Source: Acidimicrobiia bacterium (lineage in GTDB: Bacteria; Actinomycetota; Acidimicrobiia; Acidimicrobiales; Hopanoidiivorantaceae). From it: DNA of 13,501 nt. The position numbers were made by a program, and so were the translations under genes. The notes beneath the pieces were generated by a model, which saw nothing but the letters and a program-made list of their open reading frames with translations, had not been told where the DNA came from and did not search any database. Shown here piece after piece: positions 6,701 through 13,501 of the stretch. Position 1 is the first letter of the stretch. Every line of letters begins with the position of its first letter. The stretch spans positions 1 to 13,501 of the forward strand of contig JAHRAM010000081.1 of NCBI GenBank assembly GCA_020027305.1. Reading direction: 5' to 3'.

Positions 6701-6750
6701 ACAGCAAATAGAAAACAGCAAATAGAAAACAGCAAATAGAAAACAGCAAA
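6701..6750 (+). repeat. 14-nt tandem repeat in the rpoB-rpoC spacer
   Basis: ACAGCAAATAGAAA is repeated three times exactly (6701-6714, 6715-6728, 6729-6742), followed by an eight-base partial copy (6743-6750). The next bases, ACAGGAG at 6753-6759, look like a modified copy that supplies the rpoC Shine-Dalgarno, eleven bases before the ATG. The transcript here would be A-rich and largely unstructured. Confidence 0.95.
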
Positions 6751-6770
6751 AAACAGGAGAAAGAAAGACA

Positions 6771-9700
6771 ATGTTTGACAGCATCAGATTGAGCTTGGCA
6801 GATCCAGATACCATTCGTGGATGGGCGATGGGCGAGGTTAAGAAACCAGAAACCATCAACTATAGAACACTCCGCCCAGAAAAAGACGGGTTGTTCTGTG
6901 AAAAAATATTTGGCCCACTAAAAGATTTTGAATGTGCGTGCGGAAAATATAAGCGCATTAAGTTCAAGGGAATTTTCTGTGAGCGGTGTGGAGTTGAGGT
7001 CACGCATTCTCGTGTGAGAAGAGAGCGAATGGGCTACATTGACCTAGCTGCCCCAGTTGTTCACATTTGGTATTTTCGTGGAACCCGTTCTCGTTTGGCA
7101 TATTTGCTCTCAGGTGTTGACCCCATTGAAGAAATTAAATCTAAGCCACTGGAGCGAGTTATTTATTTTGCTGCAAACATGGTTACCCGTCTTGACTCTG
7201 ACGAGATAAAAAAAGATTTAGAAAAGATTGAAAAAGATGTTATAGCAAAGTTTGAAATATCATCTGGGCGTCTTCTAGAGGGCATAGAGCAAATGACTGA
7301 GACTGCTGTTTCTCAGTTCAGTGAACAAATTGCAAACGAAAAAGAAAAGCTAGAAGCCGAAGCGCTCAAAATCCATAATGAAAAAGCAGCTGAAAAAGCA
7401 GCCAAAAAAGCTGCAGCAGGAAAAGATACTGACAAAAGCAAAAAAGATAACAATGATAAAGCCACCACAGAAACTCAAGAGCCAATAAAGCTTTCAACTA
7501 AAGCACAAAAAGCACTCAACAAATTAACTGACAGGCTAGAAGAGCTCAATAAATCTAATGAGGCTCTCCACAAACATCTAGAGTTTGTCGATCCAATTCA
7601 GTATTCCAAAGATCTTGGCAAAGAGCTAGATAGCTCCACTGGTTCACAAAAAGGTTTTGCATGGCTTATAAGTGAATATGAAGAAGACGAAACAAGGCAA
7701 TTGCTTAAAACATGGGAAGCAGCCCTGAAAGAGGTTCAAAACCAACTTAAGATGTCTGAAGATGGGTTGCTAGAAAGAGACATTGAGCTTGAGAGGCTGG
7801 CAGAGTTACTGGCCGAGTCAAAAGCTGTCTTGGTTGCTCTAGAAGAGTTTAAAAACTTGCACCCTGGCAAAATCATTGATGATGAAGTGCTATGGGATCG
7901 CATGGCTGAGAACTTTGATGAAAAATATTTTGGAGGCGGAATGGGAGCAGAAGCTATTTTAGACCGCATTGATAATATTGATTTTGCCAAAAAAGAAGCT
8001 GAGCTTAGGAAGTTGTTATTTTCAGAGTCGACAAAAGACGATGACAAAAGTGGAGATAAGAAGCTATCTGAGCAGCGACGTTCAAAGGCTCTCAAAACTC
8101 TAAAGATTGTTGCTGCCTTTAACCAAACAGATGAAAATGGGCGAAAGATTAACAACCCTCGTTCAATTGTGCTCCAAGCCTTACCAGTGATTCCACCAGA
8201 TTTACGCCCGATGGTTGAGCTAGATGGTGGGCGGTTTGCTACTTCTGACCAAAACGATCTCTATCGCCGAGTCATAAATCGAAACAACCGTCTTCGCCGC
8301 TTGAAAGAACTTAGAGCACCTGAAATTATTGTAAACAATGAAAAACGGATGCTCCAAGAAGCAGTTGATGCTCTTTTAGATAACGGGCGAAGGGGAAGAC
8401 CAGTTACTGCACAAGGTGGGCGTCCACTGAAATCGTTGTCTGACACATTAAAGGGCAAGCAAGGACGTTTCCGCCAGAACTTGTTAGGAAAAAGAGTTGA
8501 CTATTCTGGTCGCTCAGTGATTGTGGTTGGGCCGTCGCTCAAATTGCATCAGTGCGGGCTGCCAAAACTTATGGCGTTAGAGCTATTTAAGCCCTTCATT
8601 ATGAAAAAGCTAGTTGATAAGGAACTTGCGCCAAATATGAAGAGCGCGCAAAGAATGCTTGAACATCGTGAGTCGCCAGTTTGGGGTGTATTGGCTTCAG
8701 TTATTAAAGAGCACCCCGTTCTTTTGAATCGAGCACCTACTCTTCACCGCCTAGGCATCCAAGCCTTTGAACCAGTTTTGGTAGAAGGCAAGGCAATCCA
8801 AATTCATCCGCTGGTGTGTGCAGCTTTTAACGCTGACTTTGATGGAGACCAAATGGCAGTTCATATTCCATTGTCATCACATGCCAGAGCTGAGGCGCGT
8901 ATTTTAATGTTGTCTGCCCACAATATTTTGTCGCCTGCCAACGGGCATCCGCTGGTTACGCCTTCAAAGGATATGTTGGTTGGTTCATACTATTTGACGG
9001 TTTCCCCACCAGAGCTGTTTAAGCAAAGGGAATCTGCTGAAACTGAGGGCAACAAAGATGATGATAAAAACGATTCTAACGAAAGCAACAATCCACTGTC
9101 AGATTTAGAAGTTAAGTGGCACTATCGTGACATAGAAGTCTTAAAGCGCGATCTTGAGATAGGAAATATTAGGTTGCATGACACAATTCAATATCGCATT
9201 GAAAAGCTGAGAAATAGCGATGGTTCTTACACCAACACAACTCCTGGTCGTGTTTTATATAACGACGTCTTGCCTGAGGATTTTGATTTTGTCAATCAGA
9301 CAATTGGGCGAGCTGGGATGGGAGATGTGGTTGATAGCTTGGCGCGCAAATATTCTAAAGCAGTTGTGGCTGAATGTCTTGACAACTTAAAAGATTTGTG
9401 TTTTGAGTATGCCACCCGTTCGGGGCTGACGATTTCTGTTGCTGATATTCCTGAGTTGACAAGCAAGCAGAAGATTTTAGACCAAGGTGAACGTGAGTTT
9501 GAAAAAGCTGAGCGCGATTTTGACAATGGGTATATCACCGCACTTGAGCGAGATGTCAAAGAAATTGAAATTTGGAATTCGGCAACTACTAGTGTGAGAA
9601 GTGAAATGGAAGCTGGCCTCAAGGCTAACCCCTTTAACTCTTTGTGGATGATGCTTGATTCAGGGGCTCGTGCCAATATGACACAGGTTCGTCAAATGGC

Positions 9701-11198
9701 TGGAATGCGTGGGTTGATGAACGATTCAAATGATGACCCTATTCCTCGCCCTATCAAATCAAATTTGCGTGAAGGGCTTTCTGTTCTGGAATACTTTATC
9801 ACTACTATTGGCTCAAGAAAGGGGCTGGTAGATGTGGCAAGGCGAACTCCGCTGTCTGGATATTTCACGAGACGTTTGGTAGATGTTGCACAAGAGGTTG
9901 TCACCAACTGGGAAAATCCATTGGACTCTTCCGTTCCACCTCCTTCCATCACCATTGAAGATGTCACACTAGGGCCAAACGGCGAGCCTGCCAAGCATCT
10001 ATCGCTCAGCCTGTTTGGACGGGTTCTGGCAGAAGAGGTGAAGCTCAAGAATGGAACTAAGTATGAAGTTGGCACGCTCATGACCGAAGCAGTGATGAAA
10101 GACATTGGAAAAGATTCTTCGGTAAACGAGGTTAAAGTGCTGTCGCCTCTCACTGATGATTCAGAGCATGGCGTTGCAGCTGTTTCTTATGGAATGTCAT
10201 TTGCCACTGGCGAGCTAGTTGAGCCTGGCGAAGCCATCGGCATCATTGCTGCTCAGTCGCTAGGTGAAGCATCAACTCAGTTTACGCTTAGAACCTTTCA
10301 TACTGGAGGAGACCGAACTGACACAGCTGAGGTTACTGGACTTGAGCGAGTTGACCAGTTGTTAGATGCAAGAAAGCCAGGAGCTCCTGCCATCCTTGCC
10401 CCGTTTAGTGGAAAAGTCAATATAGTCGTTGAAGACGAAGGCACTGAAGATGAAAAAGCTGAACTTACGTTGACCCGCGATGAAGAAGAAGTCTCTTATG
10501 AGGTTGAAACTCCTAGCCGAATGCTCGATGTAGAAAATGGGCAAAAAGTTGAAGCTGGAACCCCACTCACAAAGGGGCTAATAGACCCTCATGATTTGCT
10601 TGCTGTAAGGGGGTTGCGTGAAACACAACTTCACTTGGTGAAGGAGATGCAGAAGGTTTATCAAGAACAGGGCGCAAACATCCACGATAAGCACTTTGAG
10701 TTGATTGTTCGCCAGATGACCCGTTGGGTAGAAGTTGAAGAGGTGGGCGATTCAGATTTCATGCCTGGCGACCGAGTTGAGATTCGTCGCTTCAGGGCGG
10801 TTAACCGTGAGCTAACCCGTGAGAAGAAAAAGCCTGCTGATGGAAAGCCAGTCTTGCTTGGCATTAAGCAAGCTCCGCTAGCTGGAGGTATTGGGCGAGT
10901 TCCTTTGGGAAGCGATTCTTGGTTGGCGCCAGCTTCTTATGAATATGTCATTGATGTTTTGACAGAAGCTGCCATTGGTGCTAGAAAAGATGTCTTGCGA
11001 AACCTTAAAGAGAATGTTGCTGTTGGAAAGCTCATTCCTGCTGGCACTGGCATGATTGAATACAGAAAAGACGTCTATGCTGAAGTTCCTGACTATAAGC
11101 CAATGACATCTTTTTCTACCGAAGACCTTATGGGGCTAGAGGGTGGATATGTGGCTGATGAAGAGGGAGCTTCAGAAGCAGAGGCATCTCTGGCTTAA
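6771..11198 (+). CDS. rpoC: DNA-directed RNA polymerase subunit beta' with altered active-centre modules
   Basis: Beta' carries the catalytic magnesium loop and the clamp of RNA polymerase. Visible parts in order are the first zinc finger (C55, C57, C70, C73); a charged helical insert at about 142-363, longer than the roughly 95-residue actinobacterial insert at this place; switch 2 (GKQGRFRQNLLGKRVDYSGRS); the catalytic loop NADFDGDQ with D689, D691 and D693; the bridge helix (about 1000-1035); the trigger loop (about 1166-1180) with R1174 and H1177; and the C-terminal LKENVAVGKLIPAGTG. The 1475 residues compare with about 1300 in typical actinobacteria. Oddities: the four cysteines of the second zinc site are P1050, D1129, A1136 and S1139; the bridge helix has RRTPLSGYF where KTANSGYL is usual; the trigger loop has GEASTQFTLRTFH instead of GEPGTQLTMRTFH; switch 1 carries an insertion at about 1372-1381. 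The frame is unbroken. AGGAG lies eleven bases before the ATG. No clear terminator follows. Confidence 0.97.
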   Translation: MFDSIRLSLADPDTIRGWAMGEVKKPETINYRTLRPEKDGLFCEKIFGPLKDFECACGKYKRIKFKGIFCERCGVEVTHSRVRRERMGYIDLAAPVVHIWYFRGTRSRLAYLLSGVDPIEEIKSKPLERVIYFAANMVTRLDSDEIKKDLEKIEKDVIAKFEISSGRLLEGIEQMTETAVSQFSEQIANEKEKLEAEALKIHNEKAAEKAAKKAAAGKDTDKSKKDNNDKATTETQEPIKLSTKAQKALNKLTDRLEELNKSNEALHKHLEFVDPIQYSKDLGKELDSSTGSQKGFAWLISEYEEDETRQLLKTWEAALKEVQNQLKMSEDGLLERDIELERLAELLAESKAVLVALEEFKNLHPGKIIDDEVLWDRMAENFDEKYFGGGMGAEAILDRIDNIDFAKKEAELRKLLFSESTKDDDKSGDKKLSEQRRSKALKTLKIVAAFNQTDENGRKINNPRSIVLQALPVIPPDLRPMVELDGGRFATSDQNDLYRRVINRNNRLRRLKELRAPEIIVNNEKRMLQEAVDALLDNGRRGRPVTAQGGRPLKSLSDTLKGKQGRFRQNLLGKRVDYSGRSVIVVGPSLKLHQCGLPKLMALELFKPFIMKKLVDKELAPNMKSAQRMLEHRESPVWGVLASVIKEHPVLLNRAPTLHRLGIQAFEPVLVEGKAIQIHPLVCAAFNADFDGDQMAVHIPLSSHARAEARILMLSAHNILSPANGHPLVTPSKDMLVGSYYLTVSPPELFKQRESAETEGNKDDDKNDSNESNNPLSDLEVKWHYRDIEVLKRDLEIGNIRLHDTIQYRIEKLRNSDGSYTNTTPGRVLYNDVLPEDFDFVNQTIGRAGMGDVVDSLARKYSKAVVAECLDNLKDLCFEYATRSGLTISVADIPELTSKQKILDQGEREFEKAERDFDNGYITALERDVKEIEIWNSATTSVRSEMEAGLKANPFNSLWMMLDSGARANMTQVRQMAGMRGLMNDSNDDPIPRPIKSNLREGLSVLEYFITTIGSRKGLVDVARRTPLSGYFTRRLVDVAQEVVTNWENPLDSSVPPPSITIEDVTLGPNGEPAKHLSLSLFGRVLAEEVKLKNGTKYEVGTLMTEAVMKDIGKDSSVNEVKVLSPLTDDSEHGVAAVSYGMSFATGELVEPGEAIGIIAAQSLGEASTQFTLRTFHTGGDRTDTAEVTGLERVDQLLDARKPGAPAILAPFSGKVNIVVEDEGTEDEKAELTLTRDEEEVSYEVETPSRMLDVENGQKVEAGTPLTKGLIDPHDLLAVRGLRETQLHLVKEMQKVYQEQGANIHDKHFELIVRQMTRWVEVEEVGDSDFMPGDRVEIRRFRAVNRELTREKKKPADGKPVLLGIKQAPLAGGIGRVPLGSDSWLAPASYEYVIDVLTEAAIGARKDVLRNLKENVAVGKLIPAGTGMIEYRKDVYAEVPDYKPMTSFSTEDLMGLEGGYVADEEGASEAEASLA

Positions 11199-11327
11199 GA
11201 AGAAGTGCAAAAATTTGTGCTGTCAAAAAAAGCGAACGCCAAACTTCCCGCTAGAATAAATCTTTTACACTATTGATTTATTGACCGACCAACAATTGAC
11301 ATATATATAGACAATTAACAATTAATA
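11199..11327 (+). other. rpoC-rpsL spacer with an 8-bp inverted repeat
   Basis: AATAAATC (11255-11262) and GATTTATT (11275-11282) form a perfect AT-rich inverted repeat with a 12-nt gap, overlapping the proposed -35 box of rpsL. It could be an operator or chance in AT-rich DNA. I see no GC-rich hairpin with a T run, so read-through from rpoC into the str genes is plausible. Confidence 0.45.
11281..11309 (+). promoter_or_regulatory. Candidate promoter of the str operon giving a very short leader
   Basis: TTGACC (11281-11286) and TATATA (11304-11309) are spaced by 17 bp. Transcription would begin near 11316, only about 12 nt before the rpsL ATG, with no Shine-Dalgarno between. A second TTGACA at 11296-11301 has no good -10 at normal spacing. 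Confidence 0.4.
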
Positions 11328-11696
11328 ATGCCAACTATTCAACAACTGGTAAGAAAAGGGCGAAAGGCAAAACCCAGAAAAGACAAGATGCCTGCTCTCA
11401 AAGGAGCGCCTCAACGGCGTGGGGTATGCACACGTGTCTATACCAACACACCCAAAAAGCCGAACTCTGCTTTGCGCAAGGTTGCAAGGGTTCGCCTCAC
11501 CAGTGGAATGGAAGTCACGGCTTATATTCCAGGAGAAGGACACAACCTTCAAGAGCACTCAATTGTTTTGGTGCGAGGTGGAAGGGTAAAAGATTTGCCG
11601 GGTGTGCGTTGCAAGATTATCCGAGGCACATTAGATTCCAGTGGGGTTGATAATCGCCGTCAGTCTAGAAGTCGCTATGGTGCAAAGAAGCCATAA
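11328..11696 (+). CDS. rpsL: 30S ribosomal protein S12
   Basis: S12 lies at the decoding centre of the small subunit and controls accuracy of codon reading. The 122-residue length is normal, and the family core is intact: MPTIQQLVRKGR at the start, TPKKPNSALRKV at about 41-52, EGHNLQEHS at about 70-78, and RGGRVKDLPGVR at about 83-94. Lysines 43 and 88, where streptomycin-resistance mutations commonly occur, are the usual residues. The start is set by homology, because no Shine-Dalgarno is visible; the upstream bases are an AT-rich run ending TTAATA. It is the first gene of the str operon, with rpsG 38 nt downstream. The spacer after it repeats the sequence around its stop codon. Confidence 0.98.
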   Translation: MPTIQQLVRKGRKAKPRKDKMPALKGAPQRRGVCTRVYTNTPKKPNSALRKVARVRLTSGMEVTAYIPGEGHNLQEHSIVLVRGGRVKDLPGVRCKIIRGTLDSSGVDNRRQSRSRYGAKKP

Positions 11697-11736
11697 TTTG
11701 TCAAGTAGCCATAATTTATAATCTATAATCTATAAT
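11689..11736 (+). repeat. Tandem duplication of the rpsL stop region and three TATAAT boxes
   Basis: AGCCATAATTT occurs at 11689-11699, where it contains the rpsL TAA stop, and again at 11707-11717, an 18-nt period. It runs into three TATAAT hexamers at 11717-11722, 11724-11729 and 11731-11736 with a 7-nt period. The last overlaps the rpsG ATG (11735-11737). They match a -10 consensus but sit too close to the start codon for most of them to make a usable transcript. Confidence 0.85.
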
Positions 11737-12205
11737 GCCACGAAAAGGTTACACTCCAAAGCGAAAGCTCCTGCCAGACCCTACTTATGAATCGGTGTTG
11801 GTTACCCAACTCATAAACCGAGTGCTACAGAGAGGGTTGCGGGCGAAGGCTGAAAAGATTGTTTATGACGCCCTCACCGAAGTTTCTAATCGCACCCAAG
11901 ACGACCCACTTAGAACGCTTGAGCGGGCAGTTTCTAATTTGCGCCCCCAGCTAGAAGTACGAAGTCGCCGAGTTGGTGGGGCTACATATCAAGTTCCAAT
12001 TGATGTTAAGCCAGGGCGCCAAACCACTTTGGCTCTTCGTTGGCTGGTGACCCATGCAAGAAAACGGGGTGAAGACACAATGGTAAAACGGCTGACTGGC
12101 GAAATCTTAGATGCAGCAGAAAAGACTGGCGCTGCTATCAAGCGGAGAGAAGACCTTCACAAGACGGCAGCTGCTAACAAAGCATTTGCACACTATCGCT
12201 GGTAG
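11735..12205 (+). CDS. rpsG: 30S ribosomal protein S7
   Basis: S7 nucleates assembly of the 30S head and contacts the E-site tRNA and mRNA. All 156 residues match the family in length and wording: MPRKGYTPKRKLLPDP at the start, LVTQLINRVLQRG, the highly conserved LEVRSRRVGGATYQVP at about 74-89, TLALRWLV, and the ending KAFAHYRW. No Shine-Dalgarno precedes it; the upstream bases are the TATAAT ladder. fusA begins 19 nt after its stop. In E. coli S7 represses the str operon by binding the rpsL-rpsG spacer; here that spacer is only 38 nt and shows no comparable structure. Confidence 0.98.
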   Translation: MPRKGYTPKRKLLPDPTYESVLVTQLINRVLQRGLRAKAEKIVYDALTEVSNRTQDDPLRTLERAVSNLRPQLEVRSRRVGGATYQVPIDVKPGRQTTLALRWLVTHARKRGEDTMVKRLTGEILDAAEKTGAAIKRREDLHKTAAANKAFAHYRW

Positions 12206-12224
12206 TTCGCCCTAATCTGTAATT

Positions 12225-13501
12225 ATGGCAACTAGGCAGCACCCACTAGAAAAGACTAGAAACATCGGCATCATGGCCCACATTGATGCTGGTAAGACCA
12301 CCACCACTGAACGTATTCTTTATTACACTGGCGTTAACTATAAGATTGGTGAAGTTCATGATGGAAGCGCCACGATGGACTGGATGGAACAAGAACAAGA
12401 GCGAGGTATTACCATCACATCAGCTGCCACTCATTGCATTTGGGATGACCATCGAATAAATATCATTGATACGCCTGGCCACGTTGACTTCACCGTTGAA
12501 GTTGAACGTTCACTTCGTGTGCTAGATGGAGCCATCGCTGTTTTTGATGGGGTGGCAGGTGTGGAGCCACAAACTGAAACTGTTTGGCGTCAAGCCGATC
12601 GCTATGGCGTGCCTCGAATTTGTTTTGTGAATAAGCTCGACCGACTAGGTGCTGATTTTGATTTCTGTGTGAGCTCTATAAAAGAGCGCCTAGATTGTAC
12701 GGGGGTGGTGCTTCAGTTGCCTATTGGTATTGAAGCAAACTTTAAGGGCGTGGTAGATTTGCTTTCTATGAAGGCGCTGGTTTGGGAAGAGTCAGACGAC
12801 TTAGGTGCTGCGTGGGAAGAAGTTGACATTCCAGATGATATGAAAGACCAAGCCGCAGAATATCGCGCCAACCTGATTGATGCTGTTGGCAACTATGATG
12901 ATGCCCTGCTAGAGAAATTTATTGCCGAAGAAGAAATCATGCCAGCAGATTTAATTCCTGCTATCCGTGCTGGCACACTTGCAAATGAAATTGTTCCAAT
13001 CTTATGTGGCTCGGCGTTCAAAAATAAAGGTGTTCAGCCGTTATTGGATGCTGTTATTAGGTATCTCCCATCGCCGCTGGATATGCCTCCTATCACTGGT
13101 TTTAATCCTAAAAACACTGAAGAAGAAATTCAGCGAGAGGCAAAAGACGATGCTCCATTCACGGCGTTGGCGTTCAAGATAATGACCGACCCCCATGTTG
13201 GCAAGTTGGTTTATTTCCGTGTTTATAGTGGAACTTTAGAAAAGGGAACTTCTTTGCTTAACACTAGAACTGGCAACCAAGAACGCATCGGCAGGATTTT
13301 GGAAATGCATGCTAACGACCGAGTTGACAAAGATGATGTTATGACTGGCGACATCGTGGCGGGCATCGGGTTTAAAGATACGAAAACTGGCGACACTATT
13401 TGTGACCCTGGCAACCCGATTGTGCTTGAAAACTTAGAATTCCCCGACCCAGTTATTCATGTGGCCGTTGAGCCGAAATCAAAGGCTGACCAAGACAAAC
13501 T
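12225..13501 (+). CDS. fusA: Elongation factor G, 5' part (runs off the window)
   Basis: EF-G is the GTPase that drives translocation of tRNAs and mRNA after peptide-bond formation, and with ribosome recycling factor splits ribosomes. The window holds 425 complete codons of roughly 700. The GTPase motifs are all present: AHIDAGKT (18-25), RGITIT (60-65), DTPGH (82-86), NKLD (136-139) and GSAF near residue 263. The G' insert and the start of domain II (LAFKIMTDPHVGKLVYFRVYSG) follow. The opening MATRQHPLEKTRNIGIM fits the family start. No Shine-Dalgarno lies in the 19-nt gap after rpsG, so translation may be coupled or use an SD-independent start. It is the third str-operon gene; tuf commonly follows but is outside the window. 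It looks like the standard ribosomal EF-G. Confidence 0.97.
   Translation, partial: MATRQHPLEKTRNIGIMAHIDAGKTTTTERILYYTGVNYKIGEVHDGSATMDWMEQEQERGITITSAATHCIWDDHRINIIDTPGHVDFTVEVERSLRVLDGAIAVFDGVAGVEPQTETVWRQADRYGVPRICFVNKLDRLGADFDFCVSSIKERLDCTGVVLQLPIGIEANFKGVVDLLSMKALVWEESDDLGAAWEEVDIPDDMKDQAAEYRANLIDAVGNYDDALLEKFIAEEEIMPADLIPAIRAGTLANEIVPILCGSAFKNKGVQPLLDAVIRYLPSPLDMPPITGFNPKNTEEEIQREAKDDAPFTALAFKIMTDPHVGKLVYFRVYSGTLEKGTSLLNTRTGNQERIGRILEMHANDRVDKDDVMTGDIVAGIGFKDTKTGDTICDPGNPIVLENLEFPDPVIHVAVEPKSKADQDK

Noticed and set aside
6701..6750. CRISPR-like array
   Set aside because: The repeats are 14 nt and directly abutting with no spacers, so this is a simple tandem repeat.
10155..10187. Frameshift or sequencing error as the cause of the missing zinc cysteines
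   Set aside because: The segment aligns with E. coli residue by residue without a gap, flanking motifs are in frame, and the distant C814 equivalent is also lost.
12967..13182. 71-codon open frame on the + strand inside fusA
   Set aside because: It is an out-of-frame shadow of the EF-G coding region, which is continuous and carries all GTPase motifs.

Overview
The window is a stretch of the universal bacterial ribosomal-protein and RNA-polymerase region. On the + strand it carries rplJ, rplL, rpoB, rpoC, rpsL, rpsG and the first 425 codons of fusA, which runs off the right edge. The gene order, the wording of S7 and S12, and a long helical insert after the first zinc finger of the beta' subunit (known from Actinomycetota) point to an actinobacterium. 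The base composition is moderate to AT-rich for that phylum, so an uncultured Acidimicrobiia-like or related low-GC lineage is my best guess. That placement is inference from remembered sequences, not a computed tree.

Region by region: bases 1-100 hold a structured leader that fits an L10-type autoregulatory site. rplJ encodes an L10 with an unusual acidic tail of about 105 residues, and rplL follows. Then the usual rplL-rpoB junction is broken. Two genes on the - strand, a lipoprotein with five CX9C repeats resembling RCC1 repeats and a small four-cysteine lipoprotein, sit between rplL and rpoB, and the first ends only 4 nt from the rplL stop. A 373-bp AT-rich spacer follows, with an imperfect tandem duplication and a set of competing hairpin arms just before the strong rpoB ribosome-binding site. 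rpoB (GTG start) and rpoC form a pair separated by 91 nt that include a 14-nt tandem repeat. After a 129-nt gap with a possible promoter comes the str operon: rpsL, rpsG and fusA.

The strongest observations concern the polymerase itself. The catalytic residues are intact, but mobile or normally near-invariant parts around the active centre have changed. All four cysteines of the second zinc site of beta' are gone. Fork loop 2 of beta is three residues short and rewritten. Switch 1 of beta' carries a roughly nine-residue insertion. The bridge-helix C-terminus and trigger loop have unusual substitutions. Several of these lie around the pockets known for rifamycins and streptolydigin. The reading frames are continuous and flanking motifs align without gaps, so these look like real evolved changes rather than sequencing errors.

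Two further patterns run through the window. Short tandem duplications sit in most of the intergenic spacers. Clear Shine-Dalgarno sequences precede rplJ, rplL, rpoB and rpoC but are absent before rpsL, rpsG and fusA.
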